Position numbers and translations under genes: made by a program. From contig JADLBL010000015.1 in NCBI GenBank assembly GCA_020847735.1, positions 186,001 to 250,000 on the forward strand: 64,000 nucleotides of DNA, in the 5' to 3' direction. Below, in pieces: positions 1-8,155 of this stretch (position 1 is the stretch's first letter; each line of letters starts with the position of its first letter). The DNA is from Candidatus Eisenbacteria bacterium. Lineage in GTDB: Bacteria > Eisenbacteria > RBG-16-71-46. The notes beneath the pieces are model-generated. The model was not told the DNA's origin and searched no databases. It was given only the letters and a program-made list of their open reading frames with translations.

Positions 1-82
1 CGATCTCGATTTCCGGACGCGCGAGCAACGCGGTCATCTCGCGGGCCTTGTCCGGGTTGAACGTCGCGAGCACGAACCTCAC
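1..82 (-). CDS. rdgB: RdgB/HAM1 XTP/dITP pyrophosphatase, N-terminal fragment
   Basis: Only the first 27 codons are inside the window; the gene continues past base 1. The start reads [16 protein letters not shown], which matches the opening beta strand and nucleotide-binding loop of the HAM1/RdgB family (usual form: vhLATgNpgKvrE). Family members hydrolyse non-canonical purine triphosphates (XTP, dITP) to the monophosphate and pyrophosphate, keeping them out of DNA and RNA. The GTG start at bases 82-80 overlaps the TGA of rph by four bases, so the two are almost certainly co-translated. The rph-rdgB order is common in bacteria. The fragment is short, but the motif and context agree. Confidence 0.8.
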   Translation of the reverse strand, partial: MRFVLATFNPDKAREMTALLARPEIEI

Positions 83-876
83 TTCGGCCCCTCCGGCAGC
101 AGTCCCGATCCTCCGAGCAGCCGGCGCTGGTGGGCCGCGATGCGGCGGACGCCGCCGCGGGCGAGCCGCAGCAGCGCCCGAAGATCGTCGTCGCCGAACG
201 TCGTGCCTTCGCCCGTGCCCTGCAGCTCGATGAAGCGGCCGGCGCCGGTCATCACGACGTTCATGTCCACTTCGGCGGCGGAGTCCTCGACGTAATCGAG
301 GTCCAGGCACGGCACGCCCTTCACCAGACCGACCGAGATCGCGCACACGGTGTCGCGCAGCGGCGCGCGCGCCAGCGCGCCCTGGTTCGACAGCTTCACG
401 AACGCGTCGTGCAGCGCGACGAGGGCGCCGTTGATCGCCGCCGTGCGCGTCCCGCCGTCGGCCTCGAGCACGTCGCAGTCGAGCGTGATCGTGCGCTCGC
501 CGAACGCCGTGAGATCGGTGACCGCCCGCAGCGAGCGGCCGATGAGCCGCTGGATCTCCTGCGCGCGGCCGCCGGTCTGGCTGGTGCGCGGCGTCCGCGT
601 CCCGGTCGCGCGCGGCAGCATGCCGTACTCGGCCGTGACCCAGCCCTTGCCGGAGTTGCGCAGCCAGCCGGGCACGCGGTCCTCGACGCTGGCGCTGCAC
701 ATCACGCGCGTTCGTCCCATGTGCACCACCGCCGAGCCTTCGGCGTGCGACATGACACCGCGCTCGATGCGGAACGGCCGGGCGGCACGCGGCGCGCGAC
801 CGTCGTGGCGGGCGAACGGCGCTTCGGCGGACGGCGCGGCCTCGCGCTCGCGGATCGCTTTCGGCTTGTGGGTCAC
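79..876 (-). CDS. rph: Ribonuclease PH
   Basis: This 265-residue protein has the usual RNase PH length and core: an N-terminal [17 protein letters not shown] block, then [42 protein letters not shown] and [20 protein letters not shown]. The family trims tRNA 3' ends by phosphorolysis, using inorganic phosphate and releasing nucleoside diphosphates. The start chosen is the GTG at 876-874. It overlaps the murI stop by four bases and has GGAGG seven bases upstream. This adds a short lysine- and arginine-containing leader before the conserved domain. The gene sits between murI and rdgB with overlapping starts and stops at both ends. Confidence 0.95.
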   Translation of the reverse strand: MTHKPKAIREREAAPSAEAPFARHDGRAPRAARPFRIERGVMSHAEGSAVVHMGRTRVMCSASVEDRVPGWLRNSGKGWVTAEYGMLPRATGTRTPRTSQTGGRAQEIQRLIGRSLRAVTDLTAFGERTITLDCDVLEADGGTRTAAINGALVALHDAFVKLSNQGALARAPLRDTVCAISVGLVKGVPCLDLDYVEDSAAEVDMNVVMTGAGRFIELQGTGEGTTFGDDDLRALLRLARGGVRRIAAHQRRLLGGSGLLPEGPK

Positions 877-1757
877 GACTCGGAACCTCCGGTGGGCGGC
901 GGCGCGTCGTGCACCCGCTCGAACCAGGGCAGATCGGTCTGGTCCACGACCGTGACGTTCGGGAGCGGACGGCCGAGGAACGACTGCGCGACCTTGGCGA
1001 AGCTGCGGCGCCGCGGTTCGTCGCTGAGGAAGAAGTGGTGCTGCGCCCCGCGCGCGCCCGCGTCGGGCGCGAGCTGGCCGCGCTCGGCGAGCAGATGCGC
1101 GGTCGCGCGCGCCGCCTCGGCGCCCGAGTCCACGAGCGTGACCGCGGGGCCCATCAGTTCGTGCAGCAGCGTCGCGAGCAGCGGGTAGTGCGTGCAGCCG
1201 AGGATCAGGCTCTCGAGGTTCGCCGCCCTCAGCTCCGCGAGGTACTCCTCGGCCACCGCGCGCGTGACCTTGTGCTGGAGCCAGCCCTCCTCGACGAGCG
1301 GTACGAACAGCGGGCAGGCGCGCGAGAGGACGTTCGCCGCGGGCGCGATCCGGTGAATCGCCTCGGGGTACGCGTGACTGCCGACCGTGGCGAGCGTGCC
1401 GACCACGCCGATGAGCCCGTGCGGGCTCGCCGCGACCGCGGCCTTCGCGGCCGGATCGATCACGCCGACGATCGGCAGGTCGAAGCGGGAGCGCAGCGCT
1501 TCGAGCGCGTGGCTCGACGCCGTGTTGCAGGCCACCACCAGGCATTTCACGTTCTGCCGGACGAGGAACGACGCGATCTCGAGGCTGAAGCGGGTGACGG
1601 TCTCCTTCGACTTGTTGCCGTACGGCAGGCGCGCGGTATCACCGAAGTAGACGACCGCTTCGTGCGGGAGCTGGCGGAACAGCTCGCGTACCGCGGTCAG
1701 GCCGCCGATGCCGGAATCGAACACCCCGATCGGGCGTGGGTCGTGCGTTGCGGGCAT
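873..1757 (-). CDS. murI: Glutamate racemase
   Basis: The 294-residue product interconverts L- and D-glutamate in the cytoplasm, supplying D-Glu for peptidoglycan. Both catalytic cysteines are visible: C77 in VACNTASS and C188 in LGCTHYPL. The N-terminal [15 protein letters not shown] and GDTARLPYG blocks are also present. Length is slightly above the usual 260-280 residues because of a proline/glycine-rich tail that runs into the rph start. The ATG at 1757 follows AAAGGA at good spacing. The gene lies 15 bases after the GerMN gene and overlaps rph by four bases. It belongs to the smpB-amidase-gerM-murI-rph-rdgB string, of which two members serve the cell wall. Confidence 0.96.
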   Translation of the reverse strand: MPATHDPRPIGVFDSGIGGLTAVRELFRQLPHEAVVYFGDTARLPYGNKSKETVTRFSLEIASFLVRQNVKCLVVACNTASSHALEALRSRFDLPIVGVIDPAAKAAVAASPHGLIGVVGTLATVGSHAYPEAIHRIAPAANVLSRACPLFVPLVEEGWLQHKVTRAVAEEYLAELRAANLESLILGCTHYPLLATLLHELMGPAVTLVDSGAEAARATAHLLAERGQLAPDAGARGAQHHFFLSDEPRRRSFAKVAQSFLGRPLPNVTVVDQTDLPWFERVHDAPPPTGGSES

Positions 1758-1772
1758 CTCGGTCCTTTCGGT

Positions 1773-2372
1773 TCAGTCGCCGTCGGCATCCACGCCGATC
1801 GGCCGGTCGAGCGGGATGTGACCGCCGAGCGTGACGAGCGGCGCTCCTCCGCACGTGAACAGGATCCGCCGGACCTCGGGCACGTTGTCGCCGATCGTCC
1901 GCACGATCGCGCCCACCGCCAGATCCTCGGCGGTCGAGCCGCCGCGGAAACCCTGCTGGAACGCGCGCGAAAGGTCCAGCGTGAGCTGGCCGCGCTCGTC
2001 GAGGTAGACGTGCAGGACCGAGGTCCCCGCCGGCAGCACGGCGACCCCGCGCCGCGTCGGACCCTGGTCGAGCGCCGCGACCAGCGCGGCGATGCGGGCG
2101 TGCAGGACCGGCTGTTCGGCGAGTTCGCGCGTCTCGGCCACCAGGCTGTCGCCGTCGGCGGAACCGAACCACAGCGTCACCGAGCGCATTCCGGTCTGCG
2201 TCGTGTCGGGCGCGGCCGCGGCGGCCGCGGCGGCCGCGGCGGCCGAGCGGCGGCGCACCTCCCGCCAGCCGACGAACACCAGCGCCGCGATCAGCACGAG
2301 CGCGCCGAACACGCGCCAGCGTCGCGGGCGGCGCACGGGACGCGCGCCGGGCTCGGCGGGACGGTCCGTCAT
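1773..2372 (-). CDS. GerMN-domain membrane-anchored protein
   Basis: The product is 199 residues. A basic N-terminus is followed by one hydrophobic segment (about residues 22-36), a run of eleven alanines (about 44-54) and then a GerMN domain (about 65-195) with the signature QGPTRRGVAVLPAGTSV and LDLSRAFQQGF. GerMN domains occur in envelope proteins such as spore GerM and LpqB and are thought to bind cell-wall material. Here the protein should be tethered to the inner membrane facing the periplasm. It follows the amidase by 18 bases. The amidase-gerM-(murI)-rph-rdgB order recurs in other bacteria, supporting a cell-wall role. No sporulation genes are seen, so a germination role should not be assumed. 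Confidence 0.8.
   Translation of the reverse strand: MTDRPAEPGARPVRRPRRWRVFGALVLIAALVFVGWREVRRRSAAAAAAAAAAAPDTTQTGMRSVTLWFGSADGDSLVAETRELAEQPVLHARIAALVAALDQGPTRRGVAVLPAGTSVLHVYLDERGQLTLDLSRAFQQGFRGGSTAEDLAVGAIVRTIGDNVPEVRRILFTCGGAPLVTLGGHIPLDRPIGVDADGD
2212..2245 (-). repeat. 9-bp tandem repeat coding the poly-alanine linker of the GerMN protein
   Basis: The plus strand shows about 3.8 perfect copies of the unit GCGGCCGCG. On the coding (minus) strand it encodes the alanine run between the membrane anchor and the GerMN domain. The unit is a multiple of three, so gain or loss of a copy would change linker length by three residues without shifting frame. Confidence 0.85.
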
Positions 2373-2390
2373 CGCGGTTCGTCCGTGCGG

Positions 2391-3800
2391 TCAGTCATGG
2401 CGCTGGTAGGCGAACAGGCCCTCGGCGATCGCCGCGGCCAGATCGCGCAGCCCTTCGGGCGAGGTCACGCGCGCTCGGTCCTCGGGCGAGGTGAGCGTCG
2501 CGCACTCGAGCGTCAGTCCCGGCGCGTTGACCCCGAGCAGGGCCTCCGTCAGGCGCTCGCGCACCCGCGCGGGCCCGAGCCCGCGCTGCTCGAGCGCCGC
2601 CGTCACGGCTTCGCCGAGCGACCGGCTCTCGACGGCATGCTGCAGCGCCACGTCGCGCCAGGGCAGGAGCGACAGGGGCGAGAACGAGGACGTGCGTGCG
2701 TCCGGCGCCGGCCCGGCCGCCGAGGCCGGCGGGCACCAGGCCGTCGCCCCGCGCGCGCGCGCGCCCGCGTAACCGTCGAAGTGCAGCGAAAGCACGACGT
2801 CGGCGCGCGCACGGTTGGCGGTCTCGGCACGCACCTCCTGCGGCGGATCGTCGTCGCCGGTGCGCGTCAGCACGACACGCACGCCGCGCCGTTCGAGATC
2901 GCCCGAAAGCTGGCGCGCCAGCGCCAGCGCCAGGTCCTTCTCGACCGCGTTCCCGGCCTGCGCGCCGGGGTCGGCGCCGCCATGGCCGGGATCCAGCACG
3001 ACGACCCGCAGCGGGCGCGGCCCTGGCGGGCCTTCGGGGGCGAAACGCTCACCTCCACCCGAGCGCGAGAACTCGATCGTCCAGCGCCCCCTTCCCGCGC
3101 TCGCGTCGAAGCCCGCCGCTTCGGGAGCGACCTCGACCTGGAACGTGACGCCTTCGGCGCCCGGCAGGCGGGTCACCGAGCGCACGAGCGATCCGGCCGG
3201 AAAGGAATCCGGCAGCGCCGCCGCGAAGGCGCCGGGGAGGCGGACCCGGAAGTGCCTTCGGCTGCGGCCGACGACGGCGGCCGCCTCGGGTTGTTCGCTG
3301 GCGAAGGTGATTCGCGTGAGTTCGCCCGCCACCGTGACCACCGGTGCGCCCACCCAGCCGCCGGGCGGCGTCGCGCGCACCCGCGCGGCGCCGGCGTCGT
3401 AGGCGAGCCGCACGCCGGTGGAGTCGCGCGGCAGCAGCGCGATGAGCGAGACCGGCACCTGCAGCTCTCCGCCGCGGGAGCGCACCGGCGCGTCGAGGCG
3501 CAGCGTGCGGTCGTCGAGAATCGCGATCGGCACGTCGGCGGTGAGCGTCAGCCGGTGCTCGGCCGTGCGGATGACGAGTTTGCGCACGTCGGCGCGCCAG
3601 TACTTGGTGCCGTCCACGAGGCGTGCGAGGTCGTTGGCGCCCACGTAGGGCGAGCCGTCGATCAGCCGGACCGGCGCGGAAGCCCCGGCCGGCGGGACCG
3701 CGGCCTGCACCGGCCGCGCGAGCGTCACGACCGCGGCCAGCACGGCCAGCACGCCCGCCGCCGACGCACACCTGACGCCCGCTGGCAGCGCGAGAGTCAC
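2391..3800 (-). CDS. Exported N-acetylmuramoyl-L-alanine amidase (Amidase_3) with N-terminal AMIN-like region
   Basis: The 469-residue product cleaves the amide bond between N-acetylmuramic acid and L-alanine in peptidoglycan. A hydrophobic leader (about residues 11-34) suggests export. Residues about 44-150 resemble a copper-amine-oxidase-N-like substrate-binding fold, and about 150-245 are AMIN-like. The catalytic Amidase_3 domain spans about 264-465. Zinc ligands and the catalytic acid are visible: H273 in LDPGHGGADPG, E287, H340 in VLSLHFDGY and E432 in LTLECATL. The start is the GTG at 3800, overlapping the smpB stop by four bases. A much longer in-frame extension upstream runs through smpB and the tRNA and is not real. 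The adjacent GerMN gene supports an envelope role. Confidence 0.9.
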   Translation of the reverse strand: MTLALPAGVRCASAAGVLAVLAAVVTLARPVQAAVPPAGASAPVRLIDGSPYVGANDLARLVDGTKYWRADVRKLVIRTAEHRLTLTADVPIAILDDRTLRLDAPVRSRGGELQVPVSLIALLPRDSTGVRLAYDAGAARVRATPPGGWVGAPVVTVAGELTRITFASEQPEAAAVVGRSRRHFRVRLPGAFAAALPDSFPAGSLVRSVTRLPGAEGVTFQVEVAPEAAGFDASAGRGRWTIEFSRSGGGERFAPEGPPGPRPLRVVVLDPGHGGADPGAQAGNAVEKDLALALARQLSGDLERRGVRVVLTRTGDDDPPQEVRAETANRARADVVLSLHFDGYAGARARGATAWCPPASAAGPAPDARTSSFSPLSLLPWRDVALQHAVESRSLGEAVTAALEQRGLGPARVRERLTEALLGVNAPGLTLECATLTSPEDRARVTSPEGLRDLAAAIAEGLFAYQRHD

Positions 3801-4276
3801 CGGTCGCGCTCCGAGCCCCGCCTCGCGCGGTCGATCTCGCGTTTCGAGTCGCGCTCGGCGATGGCGGCGCGCTTGTCGAACGACTTCTTGCCCCGGGCGA
3901 TCCCGAGCAGCAGCTTGGCCCGCCCCTTCGAGAAGTAGAGCCTGAGCGGCACGAGCGTGTGGCCCTTCTGCGCCACGGCCTTGTTCAGTTTCGCGATCTC
4001 GGCGCGATGGACCAGCAGCTTGCGCGTGCGCACGGGATCCACGTTCCAGCGATTGCCCTGCTCGTAGGGCGGAATGTGCATCTGCCGCACGAACACCTCG
4101 CCGTTGTCGATCGTCGCGTAGGCCTCGGCCAGGCTCGCCTTGCCCGCGCGCAGGCTCTTCACCTCGGTCCCGACCAGCACGAGGCCGGTCTCGAGCGTGT
4201 CGAGGATGAAATAGTCGTGGCTGGCGCGGCGGTTCTGCGCGATCAGGCGGTCGGGCGATTCGCGTTCGGAGGTCAT
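3797..4276 (-). CDS. smpB: SsrA-binding protein SmpB
   Basis: This 159-residue protein carries the full SmpB signature: NRRASHDYFILDTLETGLVL, GTEVKSLRAGKASLAEAYA, and a basic C-terminal tail (KKSFDKRAAIAERDSKREID) that enters the ribosomal mRNA channel. SmpB binds tmRNA and delivers it to ribosomes stalled on broken messages (trans-translation). No tmRNA (ssrA) gene is recognised in this window. The start ATG at 4276 has GAGG about eight bases upstream. The tRNA-Leu gene ends 124 bases upstream on the same strand and has a strong promoter, so one transcript may cover tRNA and smpB. The downstream amidase overlaps smpB by four bases. Confidence 0.97.
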   Translation of the reverse strand: MTSERESPDRLIAQNRRASHDYFILDTLETGLVLVGTEVKSLRAGKASLAEAYATIDNGEVFVRQMHIPPYEQGNRWNVDPVRTRKLLVHRAEIAKLNKAVAQKGHTLVPLRLYFSKGRAKLLLGIARGKKSFDKRAAIAERDSKREIDRARRGSERDR

Positions 4277-4400
4277 GGCGCCGTCCTCGGCCGGCCGGCG
4301 GGCGATCCGGGCCGCGTCGCGCTCGGGTCCGGAGCGGCTTCATGCGGAGGGCCGCGGACCCTGCCCGGCCTCGAAGGCCGGCACCCGGGGGGTTTTTCGA

Positions 4401-4487
4401 TGGTGCGGAAGGGGGGATTTGAACCCCCACACCCTTGCGGGCGCTAGAACCTGAATCTAGTGCGTCTGCCAGTTCCGCCACTTCCGC
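4401..4487 (-). tRNA. tRNA-Leu (anticodon CAG), 3' CCA encoded
   Basis: Read on the minus strand, the gene begins GCGGAAGTGGCGGAACTGG. It has a 7-bp acceptor stem (GCGGAAG with CTTCCGC), a D arm with GGCAGA, an anticodon stem CTAGA/TCTAG around TTCAGGT (anticodon CAG), a long variable arm typical of class II leucine tRNAs, and a T arm with GGTTCAAATCC. The discriminator A is followed by an encoded CCA (bases 4403-4401). It decodes CUG, the dominant leucine codon in a GC-rich genome. Confidence 0.95.
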
Positions 4488-4504
4488 ACTCAATCGGGGC
4501 GCGC

Positions 4505-4533
4505 ATAGTAGGCAGGGCATTTGCGGGCGTCAA
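4505..4533 (-). promoter_or_regulatory. Sigma70-type promoter for tRNA-Leu (and possibly smpB)
   Basis: On the minus strand a -35 box TTGACG (4533-4528) is followed by a 17-base spacer and a -10 box TACTAT (4510-4505). Transcription would start near 4498, about ten bases before the mature tRNA 5' end. Confidence 0.8.
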
Positions 4534-4637
4534 CCTTGACGCCTCCGTCGGGCTCCTCCGCGGCCGCGGCGTCGAAACACGTCCGGCCGAGACGCCGCGG
4601 GCCGACTCACGGCGGCTCGGTCCGGACGCGCGGCGGC

Positions 4638-4666
4638 CGCCCCGCCGCGTCGCCGCCGGCGGGGCG
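4638..4666 (-). terminator. GC hairpin after the lamin-tail gene, possible terminator
   Basis: A perfect 10-bp stem (4638-4647 with 4657-4666) lies just downstream of the stop at 4678. There is no T-run after it on the minus strand, so intrinsic termination is uncertain. Confidence 0.3.
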
Positions 4667-4677
4667 AAACCGGCCGG

Positions 4678-5313
4678 TCAGCGGAAGAACGACTTCACCC
4701 GTCCCCAGCTGGTGGCCTGCGCGGGCGTGCTCGTGCAGACGTTGGGCGCGCCGGGCGTGGGCGCGCAGAGCGTGCCCTGCGGCAGCAACGAGCCGGCGTA
4801 CGGATTGAGGGAGTCGAAGAGCTGCCAGTCGCCGGTGTCGATCGCCCGCCCCGAAGCGCGGTCGGTCGCGGCTTCGTGACTCTTGAACGTGTAGGAGTCC
4901 ACCAGGACCGTGTCGGGTCCCGCGACCTGCCAGAGCATCACCGCGTCTCCGCTGTTGCCGAGAGACAGTCCGAAAGCGGGGTGCCCCGTGGCCTTTTCCC
5001 AGTCCCAGCTCATCTTTCCGGTCACGAGCAGCACCGCCCCGGGCGCCAGCGTGCCCGTGAACGCGAAGCGCGGGATGGAATCGCCGTCGGTCAGGAAGAA
5101 GCCGGCGAGGTCCGCCGCCGCAGGGCCGGCGTTGGCGACCTCGATCCATTCGTCGTCGCGCGACGAAAACGCGCCGCTGCCGTCCCAGTCGCGCGCGGGC
5201 CCGGCCAGGATCTCGTTGAGCCGCACGCCCTGCGCCCGGGCCACCGGCGGCGCCTCGCAGAAGGTGGCGAACAGCGTGAGGACGAAGGCGAACGCGGGTC
5301 GAAGCAGGTGCAC
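4678..5313 (-). CDS. Secreted lamin-tail-domain protein
   Basis: The product is 211 residues. A signal peptide (about 1-26, ending near ARAQG) is followed by a lamin tail domain-like fold: VRLNEILAGP at the start, a DDEWIEVANAGPAAADLAGF strand pair, then LSLGNSGDAVMLW. Bacterial lamin-tail domains occur in exported proteins, often with nucleases or surface adhesins; no catalytic partner domain is present here. The start is a GTG at 5313 with GAGGAG six bases upstream; no ATG fits. A second protein with two such domains lies at 9006-10625, so the family is repeated in this neighbourhood. The molecular role is not known. Confidence 0.75.
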   Translation of the reverse strand: MHLLRPAFAFVLTLFATFCEAPPVARAQGVRLNEILAGPARDWDGSGAFSSRDDEWIEVANAGPAAADLAGFFLTDGDSIPRFAFTGTLAPGAVLLVTGKMSWDWEKATGHPAFGLSLGNSGDAVMLWQVAGPDTVLVDSYTFKSHEAATDRASGRAIDTGDWQLFDSLNPYAGSLLPQGTLCAPTPGAPNVCTSTPAQATSWGRVKSFFR

Positions 5314-5564
5314 GGAAATCTCCTCGCGGGGGCGAAGCGCGGGAGCTTCGGCGCGCGGCCTGTCCGCGCGGTCCGGCCGCGCGGGGCGCGGCGTCCACGC
5401 CCCGCTTCGCACGCCGCGTGCCGGCGGCCCGCGGCCCGGCCAGGTGCGGCGCCGCAGCGCTTTGGGAGCGAGGTCGGGCACCGGGGACGCGAACGCCGCC
5501 GTCGCGCGCGGCGACGGCGGCGTGAACCACGTGGCCGGTGGGCGGGCGACGGGCGATCGCGGCG

Positions 5565-6737
5565 TCAGCCGCGCACGTTCGCCGTCATGAAGTCGCCGAT
5601 GCGGCGCAGGCCTTCCTCGAGCTTCGGGATCGAGTTCGCGTAGGAAAGGCGGATGAAGCCCTCTCCCTCCTCGCCGAATCCCGTGCCCGGCAGCGTCACG
5701 ACCCCCGCCTCCTCGAGCAGTCGGTCGGCGATCTGCGCCGAGGTGAGCCCGGTGCCGGCGATGCGCGGGAACGCGTAAAACGCCCCGGCGGGCATCGGGC
5801 ACGACACGCCCGGGATGGCGTTCAGGCCCTTCACGATGACGTCCCTGCGCCGGCGGAACTCGGCGATCATCGCCGCGACCTCGTCCCGCGGTCCGGCGAG
5901 CGCGGCGATGCCGGCGCGCTGGATGAACGACGCCACGCACGAGGTGGAGTTGTTCATCAGCGTCGCCATGTGCTTCGCCAGCGGTTCGGCCATGATGCCG
6001 AAGCCCAGGCGCCAGCCGGTCATGGCGTAGGTCTTCGAGAAACCGTCCACGGTCACGGTGCGCTCGAACATCCCCGGCAGCGACCCGAACGCGGTGAACT
6101 CGCCTTCGTAGACCATGTCGCCGTAGATGTCGTCGGCGAGGACCATCAGGTCGTGCTTCACCACGAGTTCGCGCACCGCGTGCAGCGTCGAGAGCGGCAG
6201 CACGCCGCCGGTGGGGTTGTGCGGTGAGTTCAGGATGATCGCGCGGGACCGGTCCGTGAGGCGCGCACGCAGCGCGTCGAGGTCGAGGTCGAAGCCGCGC
6301 TCGGGAAGCAGCGGGACGGGCACGACCCGTGCCTCGAGGAAGCTGGCGATCGAGGCGTAGTTCGGAAACGCCGGGGAGGGAATCAGGATCTCGTCGCCGG
6401 GCTCGAGCAGCGCCATCATCGCGAACAGCAGCACCTGCTTGGCGCCGGGCGTCACCACGACGTGCGCCGGCCCGCACGGCAGGCCGCGGCGCTTCGCCCA
6501 GGTCGCGGCGATCGCGGCGCGGAACTCGGGCAGCCCGGCGGCCGGCCCGTAGTGGGTCCAGCCTTCGTCGAGCGCGCGTGCGGCCGCGTCACGAATGAAG
6601 CGCGGGGTGTCGAAGTCCGGCTCCCCGATGCCCAGGTGCACGACGCTGCGGCCGCTGGCCTCGAGCGCCTTGCCGCGCGCCAGCATGTCGAACGACGCGG
6701 CGGATCGGATGCGCTGCATGCGCTGCGCGAATCTCAT
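5565..6737 (-). CDS. PLP-dependent class I/II aminotransferase (aspartate-aminotransferase-like)
   Basis: This 390-residue enzyme belongs to fold-type I, subgroup I-gamma-like aminotransferases. Visible features are LGIGEPDFDTP near the start, NSPHNPTGGV (ligand-binding Asn), ADDIYGDMVY (the Asp that contacts the PLP ring nitrogen and the Tyr), GFSKTYAMTGWRLGF (the Schiff-base Lys) and the substrate-carboxylate Arg in FIRLSYANS. It transfers an amino group between an amino acid and a 2-oxo acid; the exact substrate cannot be read from sequence. The ATG at 6737 is chosen because GGAGGG precedes it at good spacing and it overlaps the upstream stop by four bases. Another ATG 15 codons upstream lacks such support. 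Confidence 0.9.
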   Translation of the reverse strand: MRFAQRMQRIRSAASFDMLARGKALEASGRSVVHLGIGEPDFDTPRFIRDAAARALDEGWTHYGPAAGLPEFRAAIAATWAKRRGLPCGPAHVVVTPGAKQVLLFAMMALLEPGDEILIPSPAFPNYASIASFLEARVVPVPLLPERGFDLDLDALRARLTDRSRAIILNSPHNPTGGVLPLSTLHAVRELVVKHDLMVLADDIYGDMVYEGEFTAFGSLPGMFERTVTVDGFSKTYAMTGWRLGFGIMAEPLAKHMATLMNNSTSCVASFIQRAGIAALAGPRDEVAAMIAEFRRRRDVIVKGLNAIPGVSCPMPAGAFYAFPRIAGTGLTSAQIADRLLEEAGVVTLPGTGFGEEGEGFIRLSYANSIPKLEEGLRRIGDFMTANVRG

Positions 6738-8155
6738 CGGGGCCCTCCGTGCCGCGCTTCGAGTCGCGCGCGGCGTGTCCATTCGGCGGTCCAGCGCGGT
6801 GCGACGTCACGGCCGTCGCCTCCACTGATCGCGATCCCCAACCGTGCGCGTCCGCCGAGCACGGGCGCGTCCAGCTCGCATCGCGTCCTCGTGCCCGCAC
6901 CCGAGAGCGCGCGAAGCACCAGGCGATCCGCATCCGTTTCGAGGACGTAGGCGCGCTCACCGCGCCGCACCCGCCAGGCCGCATGCGCCACGGACAGCAG
7001 CATGTCCGCGGGCAGTGCGGCTTGGACGTTCACGACCGACACCCGCCGGACGACCGAGCGAAGCCAGGGCCGCCCGGCCCACCATTCGTGCCGCAGCGCG
7101 AGCCGGCCGCGCGGCGAAGCCGCGCGCCACTCGCACCACGTGCCCTGCCGCATGCCGACCGCGGCCGCCGCGGCCGCGGACGAACCGGGAACGCGGCGCC
7201 AGCCACGATGCTCCTCGAAACCGACGAAGACGTCGGCATGTTGGACGAGACTCCGGTGCACTTCAAGGAAGCCCCGGTAACCCGGAGCCCCCGGGGCGTA
7301 GCGCCACAGGGCGAACAGGCCGCGGGCCTCGTTGCGCCCCGTTCCGCCGCGTGCGCTCGCCGCCAGCGCGCGCGACGGCCCGGTGCGACGGGGTTCGGCG
7401 AGCGACTGATAGCCGGAGGTGCCGGCGCGCACCAGAACGCGCAGCGCGAGCGGGCCCTCCGCGGCGTTCCACACGGACTCCGCGCGCCAGTTGCCGCGCG
7501 CATCCATTGCCAGTTCATGCCCCGAGCCGGCGAAACCCACGCCGGCGCTCGCCTGCCGGCCGGCCGGCCCACCCACGCCCGCGAAGGTGAAGGGGCCCGC
7601 GGACGCCCGCGCCGCGTGCAGGGTGCGCCGGGAGAATCTTCCGCTGAGCACGGCAAGGCGCTCGCCCGCCTCCCACGCGGCTCCCTCGCCGGCGCGGCCG
7701 CGCAGCGCCGCCAGCTCTCCGCGCTCCGGCGCGACCTCGCTCCAGACCTCGGCGGGCGCTCCCAACAGCAGCCCGCGATTCCAGCGCGGCGCCAGCCGGC
7801 CTACGCGCAGCGTGCCGCGGGCGAGCGGCGCCTCGAGGCGTCCTCCGGCCAGCGCGTCGTCGCCTTCGCGAAGCGAACCGGCGGTGCCGCCGCCGCGGAA
7901 TCGCAACCGCTGCGACCGGCGCGGAGCCGAGCGGACCGAACCGTTCGCCGCGTACGTCGTCTCGTAGACGCCGTCGGCCAGCGAGTCGGTGCGTTCCACC
8001 TCGTAGTCGCCATCGCCCGCCTCCGGCGGAGGCGTGAACTCCTGCGCGCCCGCCGGCCGCGCGGGAGGCGTCCCGAGCAGCGCGAGCGCGAGGGCGATGG
8101 GCGCGGCGCTCCGGCGCATCGCCGCGCCGGCGGACGGGATCGCCCTCGGGTTCAC
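6734..8155 (-). CDS. Exported protein of unknown function, probable outer-membrane beta protein
   Basis: The product is 473 residues. A twin-Met, alanine-rich signal region (about 1-38) is likely cleaved near GAQEFTP. The mature part is rich in Gly, Ala, Arg and Trp with alternating polar/apolar strands, for example GRLEAPLARGTLRVGRLAPR and RGLLLGAPAEVW. This pattern suggests an outer-membrane barrel, but that is inference. No enzymatic motif was recognised. The start is GTG 8155, overlapping the stop of the next upstream gene (8152-9009) by four bases; its own stop overlaps the aminotransferase ATG by four bases. The upstream neighbour also begins its mature part with QDFTP, so the two may be related partners. 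Confidence 0.55.
   Translation of the reverse strand: MNPRAIPSAGAAMRRSAAPIALALALLGTPPARPAGAQEFTPPPEAGDGDYEVERTDSLADGVYETTYAANGSVRSAPRRSQRLRFRGGGTAGSLREGDDALAGGRLEAPLARGTLRVGRLAPRWNRGLLLGAPAEVWSEVAPERGELAALRGRAGEGAAWEAGERLAVLSGRFSRRTLHAARASAGPFTFAGVGGPAGRQASAGVGFAGSGHELAMDARGNWRAESVWNAAEGPLALRVLVRAGTSGYQSLAEPRRTGPSRALAASARGGTGRNEARGLFALWRYAPGAPGYRGFLEVHRSLVQHADVFVGFEEHRGWRRVPGSSAAAAAAVGMRQGTWCEWRAASPRGRLALRHEWWAGRPWLRSVVRRVSVVNVQAALPADMLLSVAHAAWRVRRGERAYVLETDADRLVLRALSGAGTRTRCELDAPVLGGRARLGIAISGGDGRDVAPRWTAEWTRRARLEARHGGPR

Noticed and set aside
909-3938. Plus-strand open frame of 1009 codons
   Set aside because: It is antisense to murI, GerMN and amidase genes, all clearly identified; the translation is Arg-rich and without domains.
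3801-4520. Apparent long N-terminal extension of the amidase reading frame through smpB and the tRNA gene
   Set aside because: The frame runs through smpB and translates tRNA-Leu (AEVAELADALDSG), a known artefact. The GTG at 3800 is the real start.
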